A stretch of 64,000 bases of DNA from Paraburkholderia monticola (GTDB taxonomy: Bacteria; Pseudomonadota; Gammaproteobacteria; Burkholderiales; Burkholderiaceae): the NCBI RefSeq assembly GCF_001580545.1, contig NZ_LRBG01000035.1, forward strand, positions 62,001-126,000. Direction: 5' to 3'. Shown here in pieces: positions 40,276 to 52,186 of the stretch (within the stretch, counting starts at the first letter, position 1; each line of letters opens with the position of its first letter). Below the pieces are notes generated by a model, which saw only the letters and a list, made by a program, of their open reading frames with translations, was not told the DNA's origin and made no database searches. Position numbers and translations under genes: made by a program.

Positions 40276-42444
40276 TCAGCTCGCCGTCAGCACCGGCGCG
40301 ACCGCCGCCGGATCGCTGATGCTCGGCCGGCCGTTTTCGACGTGGCCGGCCAGGCGGCGCGAGAAGCTCGCGTCGTCGCTGCTCGTCACCGTCAGGTCGT
40401 ACCAATGATGGCTCGACGCGAGCACCCAGCCTTCGTCGATGCGCGCATTGGCCGGCACCAGCACGGTACGCGGGCGCGCGCCGTACGCGTTGTCGATCAC
40501 CGTCAGACGTGCGATGCCGCCGCCGTTGTTGCTGAACTTCAGGAACACGTTGCCATTCGCGACGTCGTATTGCGCGGTCACTTCAGGCTGCGCCGGCTTG
40601 TCGTTGCCATGACCATTGCCATGACCGTTGCCATGGCCATTCTGCGTGCTTTGCGCGCTCGCCTGCGTGTTGCCCGCGAACTTGCGCACGAAGCCGTTCG
40701 GGCCGAACACGTCGAATGCATACACGCCGTTCGTCGTGCTGAGGTCGAACGTATCGCTGAGCGACTTGCCCGCTTCGACCGTATAGCGCCACGGGCCATC
40801 GGTGCGATTCGTCGCGTACACGTAGAAATGCGCGCCTTGCTCGCCGGTGTTGCCGATCGTGATTTCGAACGAGTCGTTGCCCGCGTTCGCCGCGCCGTTC
40901 ACGTGCAGTTCGTACGGCAATGCGCGGGCAAAGCGGATGCCGGCTTCCTGCGCGTCGACCGGAGTCGGCGTCGTCGGGACGGTCGGCTTCGGTTGCGTCT
41001 TGCACTGGTTGTCGGCCATGCTCATGTAGTTGCTGGTGTCCGGCAGCGGCGGCATCTTCGAATCCGGCGTGCGGAAGTCGAATGCGGTGGTCAGGTCCCC
41101 GCACACCGCGCGACGCCATGCCGTGATGTTCGGCTCATGCACACCAAAGCGCGTCTCGATGAAGCGGATCACCGACGTGTGATCGAACACCTGGGAGCAC
41201 ACGAAGCCGCCCTTGGTCCACGGCGACACGATCGTCATCGGCACGCGCGGGCCGAGGCCGTACGGATAGCCGTCGGCGGTGTAGCTTCCGCCGCGCAGCG
41301 GATTGACGACGTTGTGGATTTCGCCGTCGATCGTGACCGTCGACTTGCCTTGGGTAGAGGTTGTCGGCGGTTGCGGCGGCACGAGGTGATCGAAGAAGCC
41401 GTCGTTCTCGTCGTACATGATGAACAACACCGTCTTGCTCCACACCTCGGGGTTCGACGTCAGCGCGTCGAGAATCTGCGACGTGTATTCGGCGCCATAC
41501 GCGGGCGTGTAGCTCGGATGTTCCGAGTACGCGGCCGGCGGGCACAGCCACGACACCTGCGGCAGCTGATTCGCGAGCACGTCGGCCTTCAGGTCGTCGA
41601 TCGTGCGCACGGTTTGCGCGCGCTGGTAAAGCGGCGAACCCGGCTGCGCGTTGATGAAGTTCGTGAAGTTCTGCAGGATGTTGGTGCCGTAGTTGCCGTT
41701 CAACGGATCGACGCCCGACGTGCCCTGCTGATAGATCTGCCACGAAATGCCCGCGGCCTGCAGGCGCTCCGGATACGTGGTCCACGACAGCAGCTGATAG
41801 TTCGGCGGACCATCGCCGTCGACCCAGTCGTTGTTGTCGAGCAGCGGACCGCCCATCGTGCCGGTCGGGTCGACCATGCCGGTCATCAGATACGCGCGGT
41901 TCGGGTGCGTCGGTCCCGGCAGCGAGCAGAAATATGCATCGCAGATCGTGAACGCGTCGGCGAGCGCGTAGTGGAACGGGATGTCGCTACGCAGGTGGTA
42001 GCCCATCGTCATGTCGGTCTTGTTGGCGGGCCACTGGTCGTAGCGTCCGCCGTCGATCGCGTATTGGGTCTTGTACCACGAGTGATCGAGGTCGCCGACG
42101 CATTGCGCGCTGGTCGTCGCGGTGTCCAGATGGAACGGCAGCACCGGCTTGGTCGGGTCTTCCTTCGACGGTTGATTCCACACTGGCAGGCCGCTCGGCA
42201 GCGGAATCGGGAAGCGGTCGTTGTAGCCGCGCACGCCGCGCAGATGGCCGAAGTAGTGGTCGAACGAGCGGTTCTCCTGCATGAACACGACGATGTGCTC
42301 GACGTCGTGGATCGTGCCCGTGCGCGAGAACGCGGGCACGGCGAGCGCGTTGCGGATCGACTCGGGCAGGGCGGTCATCGCGGCGGCGGCGCCGGCGGAT
42401 GAAGCCACGGTCTGCAGGAAACGGCGACGGCTAGTTGATGTCAT
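40276..42444 (-). CDS. plcN: Phosphocholine-type phospholipase C, Tat-exported
   Basis: Encodes 722 residues. The N terminus has a twin-arginine signal (SRRRFLQTVASSAG). The phosphoesterase domain starts with HIVVFMQENRSFDHYFGHLRGVRGYNDRFP, characteristic of Pseudomonas PlcH/PlcN and Burkholderia Plc enzymes, with GPTHPNRAYLMTGMVDPTG and PWTKGGFVCSQVFDHTSVIRFIETRFG further on. The C-terminal 200 residues are a family beta domain, with a short Gly/His/Asn-repeat (GHGNGHGNGHGN) linker near residue 610. It releases phosphocholine or phosphoethanolamine from lipids outside the cytosol. The gene symbol is a family-level call; plcH is the alternative. Confidence 0.88.
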   Translation of the reverse strand: MTSTSRRRFLQTVASSAGAAAAMTALPESIRNALAVPAFSRTGTIHDVEHIVVFMQENRSFDHYFGHLRGVRGYNDRFPIPLPSGLPVWNQPSKEDPTKPVLPFHLDTATTSAQCVGDLDHSWYKTQYAIDGGRYDQWPANKTDMTMGYHLRSDIPFHYALADAFTICDAYFCSLPGPTHPNRAYLMTGMVDPTGTMGGPLLDNNDWVDGDGPPNYQLLSWTTYPERLQAAGISWQIYQQGTSGVDPLNGNYGTNILQNFTNFINAQPGSPLYQRAQTVRTIDDLKADVLANQLPQVSWLCPPAAYSEHPSYTPAYGAEYTSQILDALTSNPEVWSKTVLFIMYDENDGFFDHLVPPQPPTTSTQGKSTVTIDGEIHNVVNPLRGGSYTADGYPYGLGPRVPMTIVSPWTKGGFVCSQVFDHTSVIRFIETRFGVHEPNITAWRRAVCGDLTTAFDFRTPDSKMPPLPDTSNYMSMADNQCKTQPKPTVPTTPTPVDAQEAGIRFARALPYELHVNGAANAGNDSFEITIGNTGEQGAHFYVYATNRTDGPWRYTVEAGKSLSDTFDLSTTNGVYAFDVFGPNGFVRKFAGNTQASAQSTQNGHGNGHGNGHGNDKPAQPEVTAQYDVANGNVFLKFSNNGGGIARLTVIDNAYGARPRTVLVPANARIDEGWVLASSHHWYDLTVTSSDDASFSRRLAGHVENGRPSISDPAAVAPVLTAS

Positions 42445-42544
42445 CGAATATCACCTTCTGCGTTGGGGAAGAATAGCGCGGGTGAACGCGCGTTGGGGGT
42501 GGTTCGGTGCCGGTAACCCGTTGCTCCGGGTGATGTATCGCCGG

Positions 42545-42892
42545 CTAGTTGTTCGCGCTGTCGCCCGGCGCGTAGCGCATGACCGGCGCGACCTGCTGGC
42601 TGTCGGCTGCGAGATTGGCCTGCATGTTTTGCGTGATCGGGTCGGTGGTGGCGACAGTGCCGCTTGCCGCGTTGCTCGTCATGTCATTCGCGAGTGGCGC
42701 GGAAGCGTAGGGGATTGCGGTCGGCGGCATCCCGTTGACCGCAATCGCGGGCTGTTGCGCCACGTCGTTCGGGGCAGGTGCCGTTGTCGAAGCGTTGCTC
42801 GCGGAAGAGTCGTCGTCCGCGCCGCAACCGTTCAACGCAATCGTGGCGAGCACCAGCAATGTGGCGCTCGCGATGCAACTAATTCTTCTCAT
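42545..42892 (-). CDS. Small lipoprotein of unknown function
   Basis: Encodes 115 residues. The N terminus has a hydrophobic stretch and lipobox (LATIALNGCGADD), so lipidation at Cys24 is probable. The rest is low complexity (Ala, Asn, Pro, Thr). It follows no recognisable domain. It lies 100 bp upstream of the phospholipase C gene on the same strand; co-transcription is possible. Confidence 0.7.
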   Translation of the reverse strand: MRRISCIASATLLVLATIALNGCGADDDSSASNASTTAPAPNDVAQQPAIAVNGMPPTAIPYASAPLANDMTSNAASGTVATTDPITQNMQANLAADSQQVAPVMRYAPGDSANN

Positions 42893-43092
42893 GTCTGCAT
42901 CCGGTTTGGTGAAAGCGGGTGCAGTCTCCATTCCTTTCAAGAAATAATTGTGAAACGTTTGCGCGCAGCATAACTTTCGACAATTCGTCAGTTGATCGAA
43001 AGAAAACGGAAAGTATCGGGAAGGTCAATGTTCATGGCGATGCCATCTGCGCTATGGTTTGTGCTTTATGGTTCGCGCATGAGCACGATTCA

Positions 43093-45063
43093 ATGACTCG
43101 CATCGAATCCCCTATCGACATCGATCGACTCGAAGACGAATGGCTCGAAGCCGACGGCTTCGGCGGCTTCGCTTCGGGCACGGTCGGCACGCTGCGCACG
43201 CGCCGTTATCACGCGTTGCTGCTAGCCGCGACGCGCGCGCCGGGCGGCCGCATGGTGCTCGTCAACGGCATCGAGGCGTGGGTCGAGGCAGGCGGTCAGC
43301 GGTTCCCGTTGAGCATGCAGCGCTACGGGCCTGACGTGATCTATCCGGATCTGCGCGGAAGCCTCGCGAGTTTCGACACCGAGCCGTGGCCGAGCTGGCG
43401 CGTTCAACTCGACGCTCATGCGGCGGTGGTGACCGAAGTGTTCGTTAGCAAATCGACGTGCGAAACGGTGTTGCGCTGGCGGCTCGAAGGCAACGCTCCA
43501 GACGCGCCGGTCTTGAAGGTCAGGCCGCTGCTGTCGGGCCGTGACTATCATGCGCTGCATCACGAGAACCCGGCCTTCGACTTCGGCGCGCAGCTCAGCG
43601 TCGATCAATCGTGCGCGAGCTGGCAACCGTACGGCGGACTGCCGCTCGTGCGGGCGGCGACCAACGGCGTCTACACGCATGCGCCCGACTGGTATCGCAA
43701 CTTCTGCTACGTGCGGGAGCAGGAGCGCGGCCTCGATTGCAGCGAAGATCTCGCGACGCCCGGCGTGTTCAGCTTCAATCTCGCTGAAGGCGCAGCGGTG
43801 ATGATTTTGAGCGCATCGAATGCGGCCGCCACAGCGAGTACGAGCGACCAGGCCCAAACCGTCGCCCGCGCCAGCCACCTCGCCGACACCGAACGACAAC
43901 GCCGCGCCGCGCTCGGTTCGCGTCTGCAACGCTCGGCCGACGCTTACGTCGTCGCGCGCAACGAAGGCCGCACGATTCTCGCGGGTTTCCCGTGGTTCAC
44001 CGACTGGGGCCGCGACACCTTCATCGCGATGCGCGGCCTGCTGATCGCGTCGGACCGTCTCGACGACGCCGAAGCGATCCTGCTCGAATGGTCGGGCACG
44101 CTGTCCGAAGGCATGCTGCCGAACCGCTTCCCCGACTATGGCGATGCGCCCGAATACAACTCGGTCGACGCCTCGCTATGGTTCATCGTCGCCGTTCACG
44201 ACTATCTGGCCACGCCGCACGCAAGCGCGCAAACGCGCGCGCATCTGCAGCAAGCCGTCGACACGATCCTCACCGGCTACACGAACGGCACGCGCTTCAA
44301 CATCGGCGCCTGCCCCGACGACGGCCTGCTGCGTGCCGGCATCCCCGGCGTGCAACTGACGTGGATGGACGCGAAAGTCGGCGACTGGGTCGTCACACCG
44401 CGTATCGGCAAGCCGGTCGAAGTGCAGGCGCTGTGGATCAACGCGCTGCGAATCGCCTCGGCATGGAACCCGCAGTGGCGGGAGGCCGCCGAGCGCGCGA
44501 CGCTCGCGTTTCGCCGGCGCTTCGTCGATCCTGCCACGCAGGCGCTGTTCGATAACGTCGATGTCGATCATGTCCCGGGCACGCTCGATCGTTCGATCCG
44601 GCCGAACCAGATCTTCGCGATCGGCGGCCTGCCGTTTCCGCTGCTAGGAGGCGCGGCCGCGCGCGCGGTGCTGGACCAGGTCGAAGCGCAATTGCTGACG
44701 CCGCTCGGCCTGCGCTCGCTCGCGCCTTCCGACCCCGCCTATCGCGGCCACTACGGCGGCGCGCCGCTCGCGCGCGACGGCGCCTATCATCAGGGCACCG
44801 TGTGGTTGTGGCTGATTGGTCCGTACGTCGAGGCCTGGCTGCGAGTCAACGGCACGAGCAGGGAAAATCTCGCGCAGGCGCGGGCGCGTTTTCTTGCTCC
44901 GCTCTATGCGCATCTCGATCGCGCGGGCCTCGATCATCTGTCGGAGATCGCCGACGGCGACGCGCCGCATGCGCCCGCCGGCACGCCGTTCCAGGCGTGG
45001 TCGCTCGGCGAATTGCTGCGAGTCGAAAGCCTGCTTGCCCGGTTCGAGCCCAACGGCGCGTAA
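43093..45063 (+). CDS. Amylo-alpha-1,6-glucosidase (glycogen debranching enzyme)
   Basis: Encodes 656 residues. The N-terminal half has the GDE_N-like segment EWLEADGFGGFASGTVGTLRTRRYHALL, and the C-terminal half the (alpha/alpha)6 barrel of the AGL/GDE_C family (AGFPWFTDWGRDTFIAMRGLL, TLSEGMLPNRFPDYGDAPEYNSVDASLWF, YHQGTVWLWLIGPYVEAWLR). It removes alpha-1,6 branch glucose from glycogen-like glucans in the cytosol. The Met at 43093 was chosen because family similarity begins a few residues later; the upstream extension is not family-like. Next gene starts 51 bp on. Confidence 0.93.
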   Translation: MTRIESPIDIDRLEDEWLEADGFGGFASGTVGTLRTRRYHALLLAATRAPGGRMVLVNGIEAWVEAGGQRFPLSMQRYGPDVIYPDLRGSLASFDTEPWPSWRVQLDAHAAVVTEVFVSKSTCETVLRWRLEGNAPDAPVLKVRPLLSGRDYHALHHENPAFDFGAQLSVDQSCASWQPYGGLPLVRAATNGVYTHAPDWYRNFCYVREQERGLDCSEDLATPGVFSFNLAEGAAVMILSASNAAATASTSDQAQTVARASHLADTERQRRAALGSRLQRSADAYVVARNEGRTILAGFPWFTDWGRDTFIAMRGLLIASDRLDDAEAILLEWSGTLSEGMLPNRFPDYGDAPEYNSVDASLWFIVAVHDYLATPHASAQTRAHLQQAVDTILTGYTNGTRFNIGACPDDGLLRAGIPGVQLTWMDAKVGDWVVTPRIGKPVEVQALWINALRIASAWNPQWREAAERATLAFRRRFVDPATQALFDNVDVDHVPGTLDRSIRPNQIFAIGGLPFPLLGGAAARAVLDQVEAQLLTPLGLRSLAPSDPAYRGHYGGAPLARDGAYHQGTVWLWLIGPYVEAWLRVNGTSRENLAQARARFLAPLYAHLDRAGLDHLSEIADGDAPHAPAGTPFQAWSLGELLRVESLLARFEPNGA

Positions 45064-45114
45064 ACCGCGCTACGATGTGGGTCCCACCGCCAGGCCTGTT
45101 GCAAGGACGTTCTC

Positions 45115-47943
<2,829 letters not shown>

Positions 47944-48053
47944 GCATCCCGCGCGCGCTTGCGCGAGCGCGATTGAACTGTGCGACCGCGCCCGTGGTCT
48001 TTCAAGTATCGCCGCGTTCGTTCCATCGGCTTACCAAGGTCAAAGTGAATCCC

Positions 48054-49676
48054 ATGTCGACTACACCGAATCCTTCCGCCTCTCCCGATCACCGCAACGC
48101 GACGCCCGCGCCGAGCTGCAAGCTCAGCGCGAACCCGCACGACGCAGCGCCGTCGCCGGCCGGCAAGCAGCCCGCGCCGCCGTGCACGCTCGTGATCTTC
48201 GGCGCGGGCGGCGATCTGACCAAACGTCTGCTGATGCCCGCGCTGTACAACCTCGCGGTCGATGGCCTGCTCGACGACGGCATGAAGATCATCGGCGTCA
48301 ATCACGGCGAGCGCGAAACGCCCGAATGGCGCGAGGAACTGCACACGTCGCTGCAGCAGTTCGCCGCCGATAAGGCCAGCACTTTCCACGCCGGCAAGCT
48401 CGACGACACCGCCTGGAACTGGGTCGCCCAGCGCCTCGAATACATGTCGGGCGAGTTCGAATCCGACGACACCTTCGCGAAGCTGAAGCAGAAGATCGAT
48501 CAGGCAAAAGGCGGCAACGCGATCTTCTACTTCGCGGTTGGCGCGCGCTTTTTCAAGCCGATCGCCGAGCGGCTTGGCAAGGCCGGCTTGCTGAAGGAAG
48601 GCGACGGCGCCAACGGCGGCTTTCGCCGCCTCGTGATCGAGAAGCCGTTCGGTACCGATCTCGCTTCGGCGCGCGATCTGAACGCGCACATCCTGTCGTA
48701 TGCGCAGGAATCCCAGGTGTATCGCATCGATCATTTTCTCGGCAAGGACACCGTGCAGAGCATTCTCGCGGTGCGCTTCGCGAATGCGATGTTCGAGCCG
48801 GTCTGGCGGCGCGAGTACATCGACTGTGTGCAGATCACGGCGGCGGAGACGATCGGTGTCGAAGGGCGCGGCAAGTTCTACGAGCAGACCGGCGCGTTTC
48901 GCGACATGGTGCCGAACCACCTGTTCCAACTGCTCGGCATCGTCGCGATGGAGCCGCCCAATTCATTCGACGCCGAAGCCGTGCGCAACAGGAAGGCCGA
49001 GCTGTTCGACGCCATCCAGCCGCTCACGCCCGACGACGTCGTCTTCGGCCAGTACGAGAAAGGACCGGCCGGTGTGGGCTATCGTGAGGAGCCCAACGTC
49101 GCCCCCGACAGCACCACGGAAACCTACGCCGCGGCGCGTGTGTTCGTCGAGAACTGGCGCTGGGCCGGCGTGCCGTTCTATCTGCGCACCGGCAAGCGGC
49201 TCGCGGTGCGCCGCACCGAGATTTCGGTGCAGCTCAAGCCGGTGCCGTTCCTGCTGTTCCGGGACACGCCAGTCGCTGCCCTGACACCGAACGTGCTGAC
49301 CATTCGCATCGATCCCACGCACGGCACGAGCTTCGATTTCAATGTGAAGAAGCCGGGGCCGGTGATGGAAATCGGCGCGGTGCAATCATCGTTCAACTAC
49401 GACGACTTTTTTGCGCAGAGCGCGAACGTCGGCTATGAGACGCTGCTGTACGACTGCATGCTGGGCGACGCGACGCTGTTCCAGCGCGCCGATAGCATCG
49501 AGACGAGCTGGTGCGCGGTCGACGACGTGCTGCACCCGAAGAACGACGGCGCGGTCGCCGTGCACGGGTATGCTGCCGGCAGCGAAGGGCCTGCCGAAGC
49601 CGATGCGCTGCTTGCGCGCAATGGCCACACGTGGCGGCCACTGCGGCAGCAAACGCCCGGCGGCAAGACGACGTGA
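48054..49676 (+). CDS. zwf: Glucose-6-phosphate 1-dehydrogenase
   Basis: Encodes 540 residues. The NADP-binding motif GAGGDLTKR is near residue 50, and the G6P-binding active site YRIDHFLGK (catalytic His) near residue 226. EKPFGTDLASARDLN and the C-terminal RTGKRLAVRRTEISVQ also match. It oxidises glucose-6-phosphate to 6-phosphogluconolactone, the first step of the pentose-phosphate and Entner-Doudoroff routes. The first 45 residues are a disordered Pro/Ala-rich extension not needed for the fold. Pgl and edd are not adjacent. A second zwf may exist elsewhere. Confidence 0.94.
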   Translation: MSTTPNPSASPDHRNATPAPSCKLSANPHDAAPSPAGKQPAPPCTLVIFGAGGDLTKRLLMPALYNLAVDGLLDDGMKIIGVNHGERETPEWREELHTSLQQFAADKASTFHAGKLDDTAWNWVAQRLEYMSGEFESDDTFAKLKQKIDQAKGGNAIFYFAVGARFFKPIAERLGKAGLLKEGDGANGGFRRLVIEKPFGTDLASARDLNAHILSYAQESQVYRIDHFLGKDTVQSILAVRFANAMFEPVWRREYIDCVQITAAETIGVEGRGKFYEQTGAFRDMVPNHLFQLLGIVAMEPPNSFDAEAVRNRKAELFDAIQPLTPDDVVFGQYEKGPAGVGYREEPNVAPDSTTETYAAARVFVENWRWAGVPFYLRTGKRLAVRRTEISVQLKPVPFLLFRDTPVAALTPNVLTIRIDPTHGTSFDFNVKKPGPVMEIGAVQSSFNYDDFFAQSANVGYETLLYDCMLGDATLFQRADSIETSWCAVDDVLHPKNDGAVAVHGYAAGSEGPAEADALLARNGHTWRPLRQQTPGGKTT

Positions 49677-49764
49677 CGCTACCTTGAACAGGCTCGTTTG
49701 AAAGACCCGTTTGAAAGACCCGCAGACCCGCAACACAACCGCCTCAAGACAATCGGGGGACATC

Positions 49765-50589
49765 GTGGCAACCAGCAAGAAGACCGCAGCGAAGCGCAAC
49801 GCGCCGAAAAGCGCCGGCGAGAACATTCTCGCGATCGACGTCGGCGGTACCGGCCTGAAGGCCGCGATCATCGATGCCGACGGGAAAATGAAAACCGACC
49901 GCGTGCGCGTCGCGACGCCGCATCCGTGTACGCCGGACCAGCTGGTGGACGCGCTGGCGCAACTGGTCGCGCCGCTCGTCGAGCAGGCGCCGCCTGCCTG
50001 TATCTCGATCGGTTTTCCGGGTGTCGTGCGCGACAACCGGATTCTGACCGCGCCGCACTTCGGAATCGAAGGCTGGCACGATATTCCGCTCGCGGATTCG
50101 TTCGCGCAGCGCCTCGGCGGTTTGCCGGTCCGCATGATCAACGACGCCGAGGTGCAGGGTTTCGCGGCGATCGAAGGACACGGCCTCGAATTCGTGCTGA
50201 CGCTCGGCACCGGCGCGGGCACCGCGATGTTCCGCGATGGCGAGCTGATGCCGCATCTGGAGCTCGCGCATCATCCGGTCAGCAAGAAGGGCGTCGCGTA
50301 CGACGAATACATCGGCGAGGCCGCGCGCGAGCAGATCGGCAACAAGCGTTGGAACCGGCGCGTCGAGAAGGTGATAGGCATTCTCGATTCGCTGGTCAAT
50401 TACGACAAGCTATGGATCGGCGGCGGCAACGCGGCGCGCATCAAGTTCACGTTGCCGGCGAACGTCGCGACCGTATCGAACGATGCGGGGATCGAGGGCG
50501 GCGCGCGCTTGTGGCATCCGCTGTCGGTGCGCGAGACGCGACAGTATCCGGAGGCGATGCAGAAGACGGGGCGGTTCAAGCCGAAGTGA
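49765..50589 (+). CDS. ROK-family (polyphosphate) glucokinase
   Basis: Encodes 274 residues from a GTG with GGGGGA just upstream; an in-frame ATG at 49711 is the alternative. The ATPase motifs DVGGTGLKAA and LGTGAGTAMF and the sugar-binding PGVVRDNRI / INDAEVQGFAAIEG are ROK features, and the overall pattern resembles PpgK, which phosphorylates glucose with polyphosphate or ATP. Directly downstream of zwf, it would supply glucose-6-phosphate, completing a route from glucans. Confidence 0.88.
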   Translation: MATSKKTAAKRNAPKSAGENILAIDVGGTGLKAAIIDADGKMKTDRVRVATPHPCTPDQLVDALAQLVAPLVEQAPPACISIGFPGVVRDNRILTAPHFGIEGWHDIPLADSFAQRLGGLPVRMINDAEVQGFAAIEGHGLEFVLTLGTGAGTAMFRDGELMPHLELAHHPVSKKGVAYDEYIGEAAREQIGNKRWNRRVEKVIGILDSLVNYDKLWIGGGNAARIKFTLPANVATVSNDAGIEGGARLWHPLSVRETRQYPEAMQKTGRFKPK

Positions 50590-50709
50590 GGGCGGGGCTA
50601 CGGCTATCACGTTTCTTTCGACGGCCTCGACAACCTTCCAATACGCGCGCTGAACCTGCGCGGCCGGACGCCGGCCGCGCGTGACAGGAGCGAAAATCGC
50701 GAAAGGCGC

Positions 50710-51705
50710 CTAGCGCGCCGCATCCCCCCAGCGGTATTGCACGCTCGCGTCATCGAGTTGCACCTTGATCTCGTCATCGAGCTTGAACTCGGCTGCCGCG
50801 AGCGTATCGCTCAATTGCTCGGCGCGGCTCGCGCCAATGATCGCGGACGTGATCAGCGGATTCGCGAGCACCCAGGCCAACGACACCTTCGCCAGCGACT
50901 CGCCGGTCGGCGCGACGATCGCCTTCAGCTTTTCGATCGTGTCGAACTCGCGCTCGTGCCAGTAGCGCTCCTGATAGATCGCGCCTGCCTTGCCGACGCT
51001 TTCAGTGAAGCGCCCCTCGGTGGGCGTCGCGTCGAGCCGGTGCTTGCCGGTCAGCAGGCCGCCCGCGAGCGGGTTGTACGGCATCACGGCCAGTTGCTCC
51101 TCGGCGGCCAACGGCAGCAATTCGCGCTCGATCTGGCGAAACAGCAGGTTGTAGCGCGGCTGGACCGACACGAAGCGGGCGACGCGCAACACATCCGCGC
51201 GTCCCAAGGCCCGCGCGAGCCGGTACGCGAGGAAGTTCGACACGCCGATATAGCGCGCCTTGCCCGAGCGCACGATCACGTCGAGCGCTTCGAGGGTTTC
51301 GTCGAGCGGGGTTTTCGCGTCGTCGGAATGGAGTTGGTACAGGTCGACGTAGTCGGTGCCGAGACGACGTAGCGACGCATCGATCGCATCGAGCAGGTGC
51401 TTGCGCGACGCGCCCTGATCCCACGCAGCTGGTCCCATCTTGCCGACCGCCTTGGTCGCGACGATGAAGCGCTCGCGCTTGCCCTTCAGCCAACGCCCGA
51501 CGATCTCCTCGGTGCGTCCGGCCAGATTTTCGCCGCTGCCGAGCGGGTAGACGTTGGCGGTATCGATGAAATTGACGCCGGCGTCCGCGGCCGTGTCGAG
51601 GATGCGGTGCGATGCGGTTTCTTCGGTTTGCAGGCCGAAGGTCATAGTGCCGAGACACAGGCGCGAAACGGTCAGGCCAGTGCGGCCGAATTGGCGATAT
51701 TGCAT
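50710..51705 (-). CDS. Aldo/keto reductase
   Basis: Encodes 331 residues of the AKR barrel (QYRQFGRTGLTVSRLCLGTMTFG start; DTANVYPLG with the catalytic Asp and Tyr; IATKAVG Lys; DLYQLHSDD His). NAD(P)H-dependent carbonyl reduction; substrate unknown. It stands alone, convergent with the glucokinase and divergent from the iron-uptake region. Confidence 0.92.
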   Translation of the reverse strand: MQYRQFGRTGLTVSRLCLGTMTFGLQTEETASHRILDTAADAGVNFIDTANVYPLGSGENLAGRTEEIVGRWLKGKRERFIVATKAVGKMGPAAWDQGASRKHLLDAIDASLRRLGTDYVDLYQLHSDDAKTPLDETLEALDVIVRSGKARYIGVSNFLAYRLARALGRADVLRVARFVSVQPRYNLLFRQIERELLPLAAEEQLAVMPYNPLAGGLLTGKHRLDATPTEGRFTESVGKAGAIYQERYWHEREFDTIEKLKAIVAPTGESLAKVSLAWVLANPLITSAIIGASRAEQLSDTLAAAEFKLDDEIKVQLDDASVQYRWGDAAR

Positions 51706-52186
51706 AAGGTCGACTCCAGAGAGGAACGAAAGCGCTTGCCAGGAGGGGCGGCACTGCAGTGTTGTATGCAGTGTTGTAAAAAGGATAAACGGACTTGCGT
51801 TTTGATGCGCGCGACCGTCGTTGTTCTAAGTTATAAAAATGAAAGGTTGTGTGTAATGTTGGTGCGGGCGCCAGGCTTGTCGCTGATAAGCTTTCTGCAA
51901 GCATAGAATTACAATGTGTAATAAATCGACGCGGACAAGCAACTTAAAATTACAGTAAGCTTTCGTCCGTAAAAAACGGCAACAACTTCCTTACGTCAGG
52001 TAATACGAGCCGCGCTTGATGCGCCTTCGCTCATGTGAAATGATAGCGATTCTCATTTAAACCAAGCCAGCCATCCCGTCATCTCCACTCCACACAACGG
52101 AGAGCGGCAGCCAGCCATTTGCAGCTTTGTCATGAATTCGACGTCAGCGATGCGAATTTGACAGGCGCATTTCTGACGGGATTTCC
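51706..52186. promoter_or_regulatory. Intergenic region with Fur box for the siderophore receptor
   Basis: 481 bp, A+T-richer than average. At 52038-52058, AAATGATAGCGATTCTCATTT has perfect outer arms AAATGA/TCATTT and matches the Fur consensus well. It lies about 130 bp upstream of the receptor start. This fits iron-repressed expression. The rest shows no gene. Confidence 0.75.

Noticed and set aside
40342..42402. Very long open frame (686 codons) on the strand opposite the phospholipase C gene
   Set aside because: It is rich in Arg and Ala/Val with no family similarity, as expected for the shadow of a high-G+C gene.
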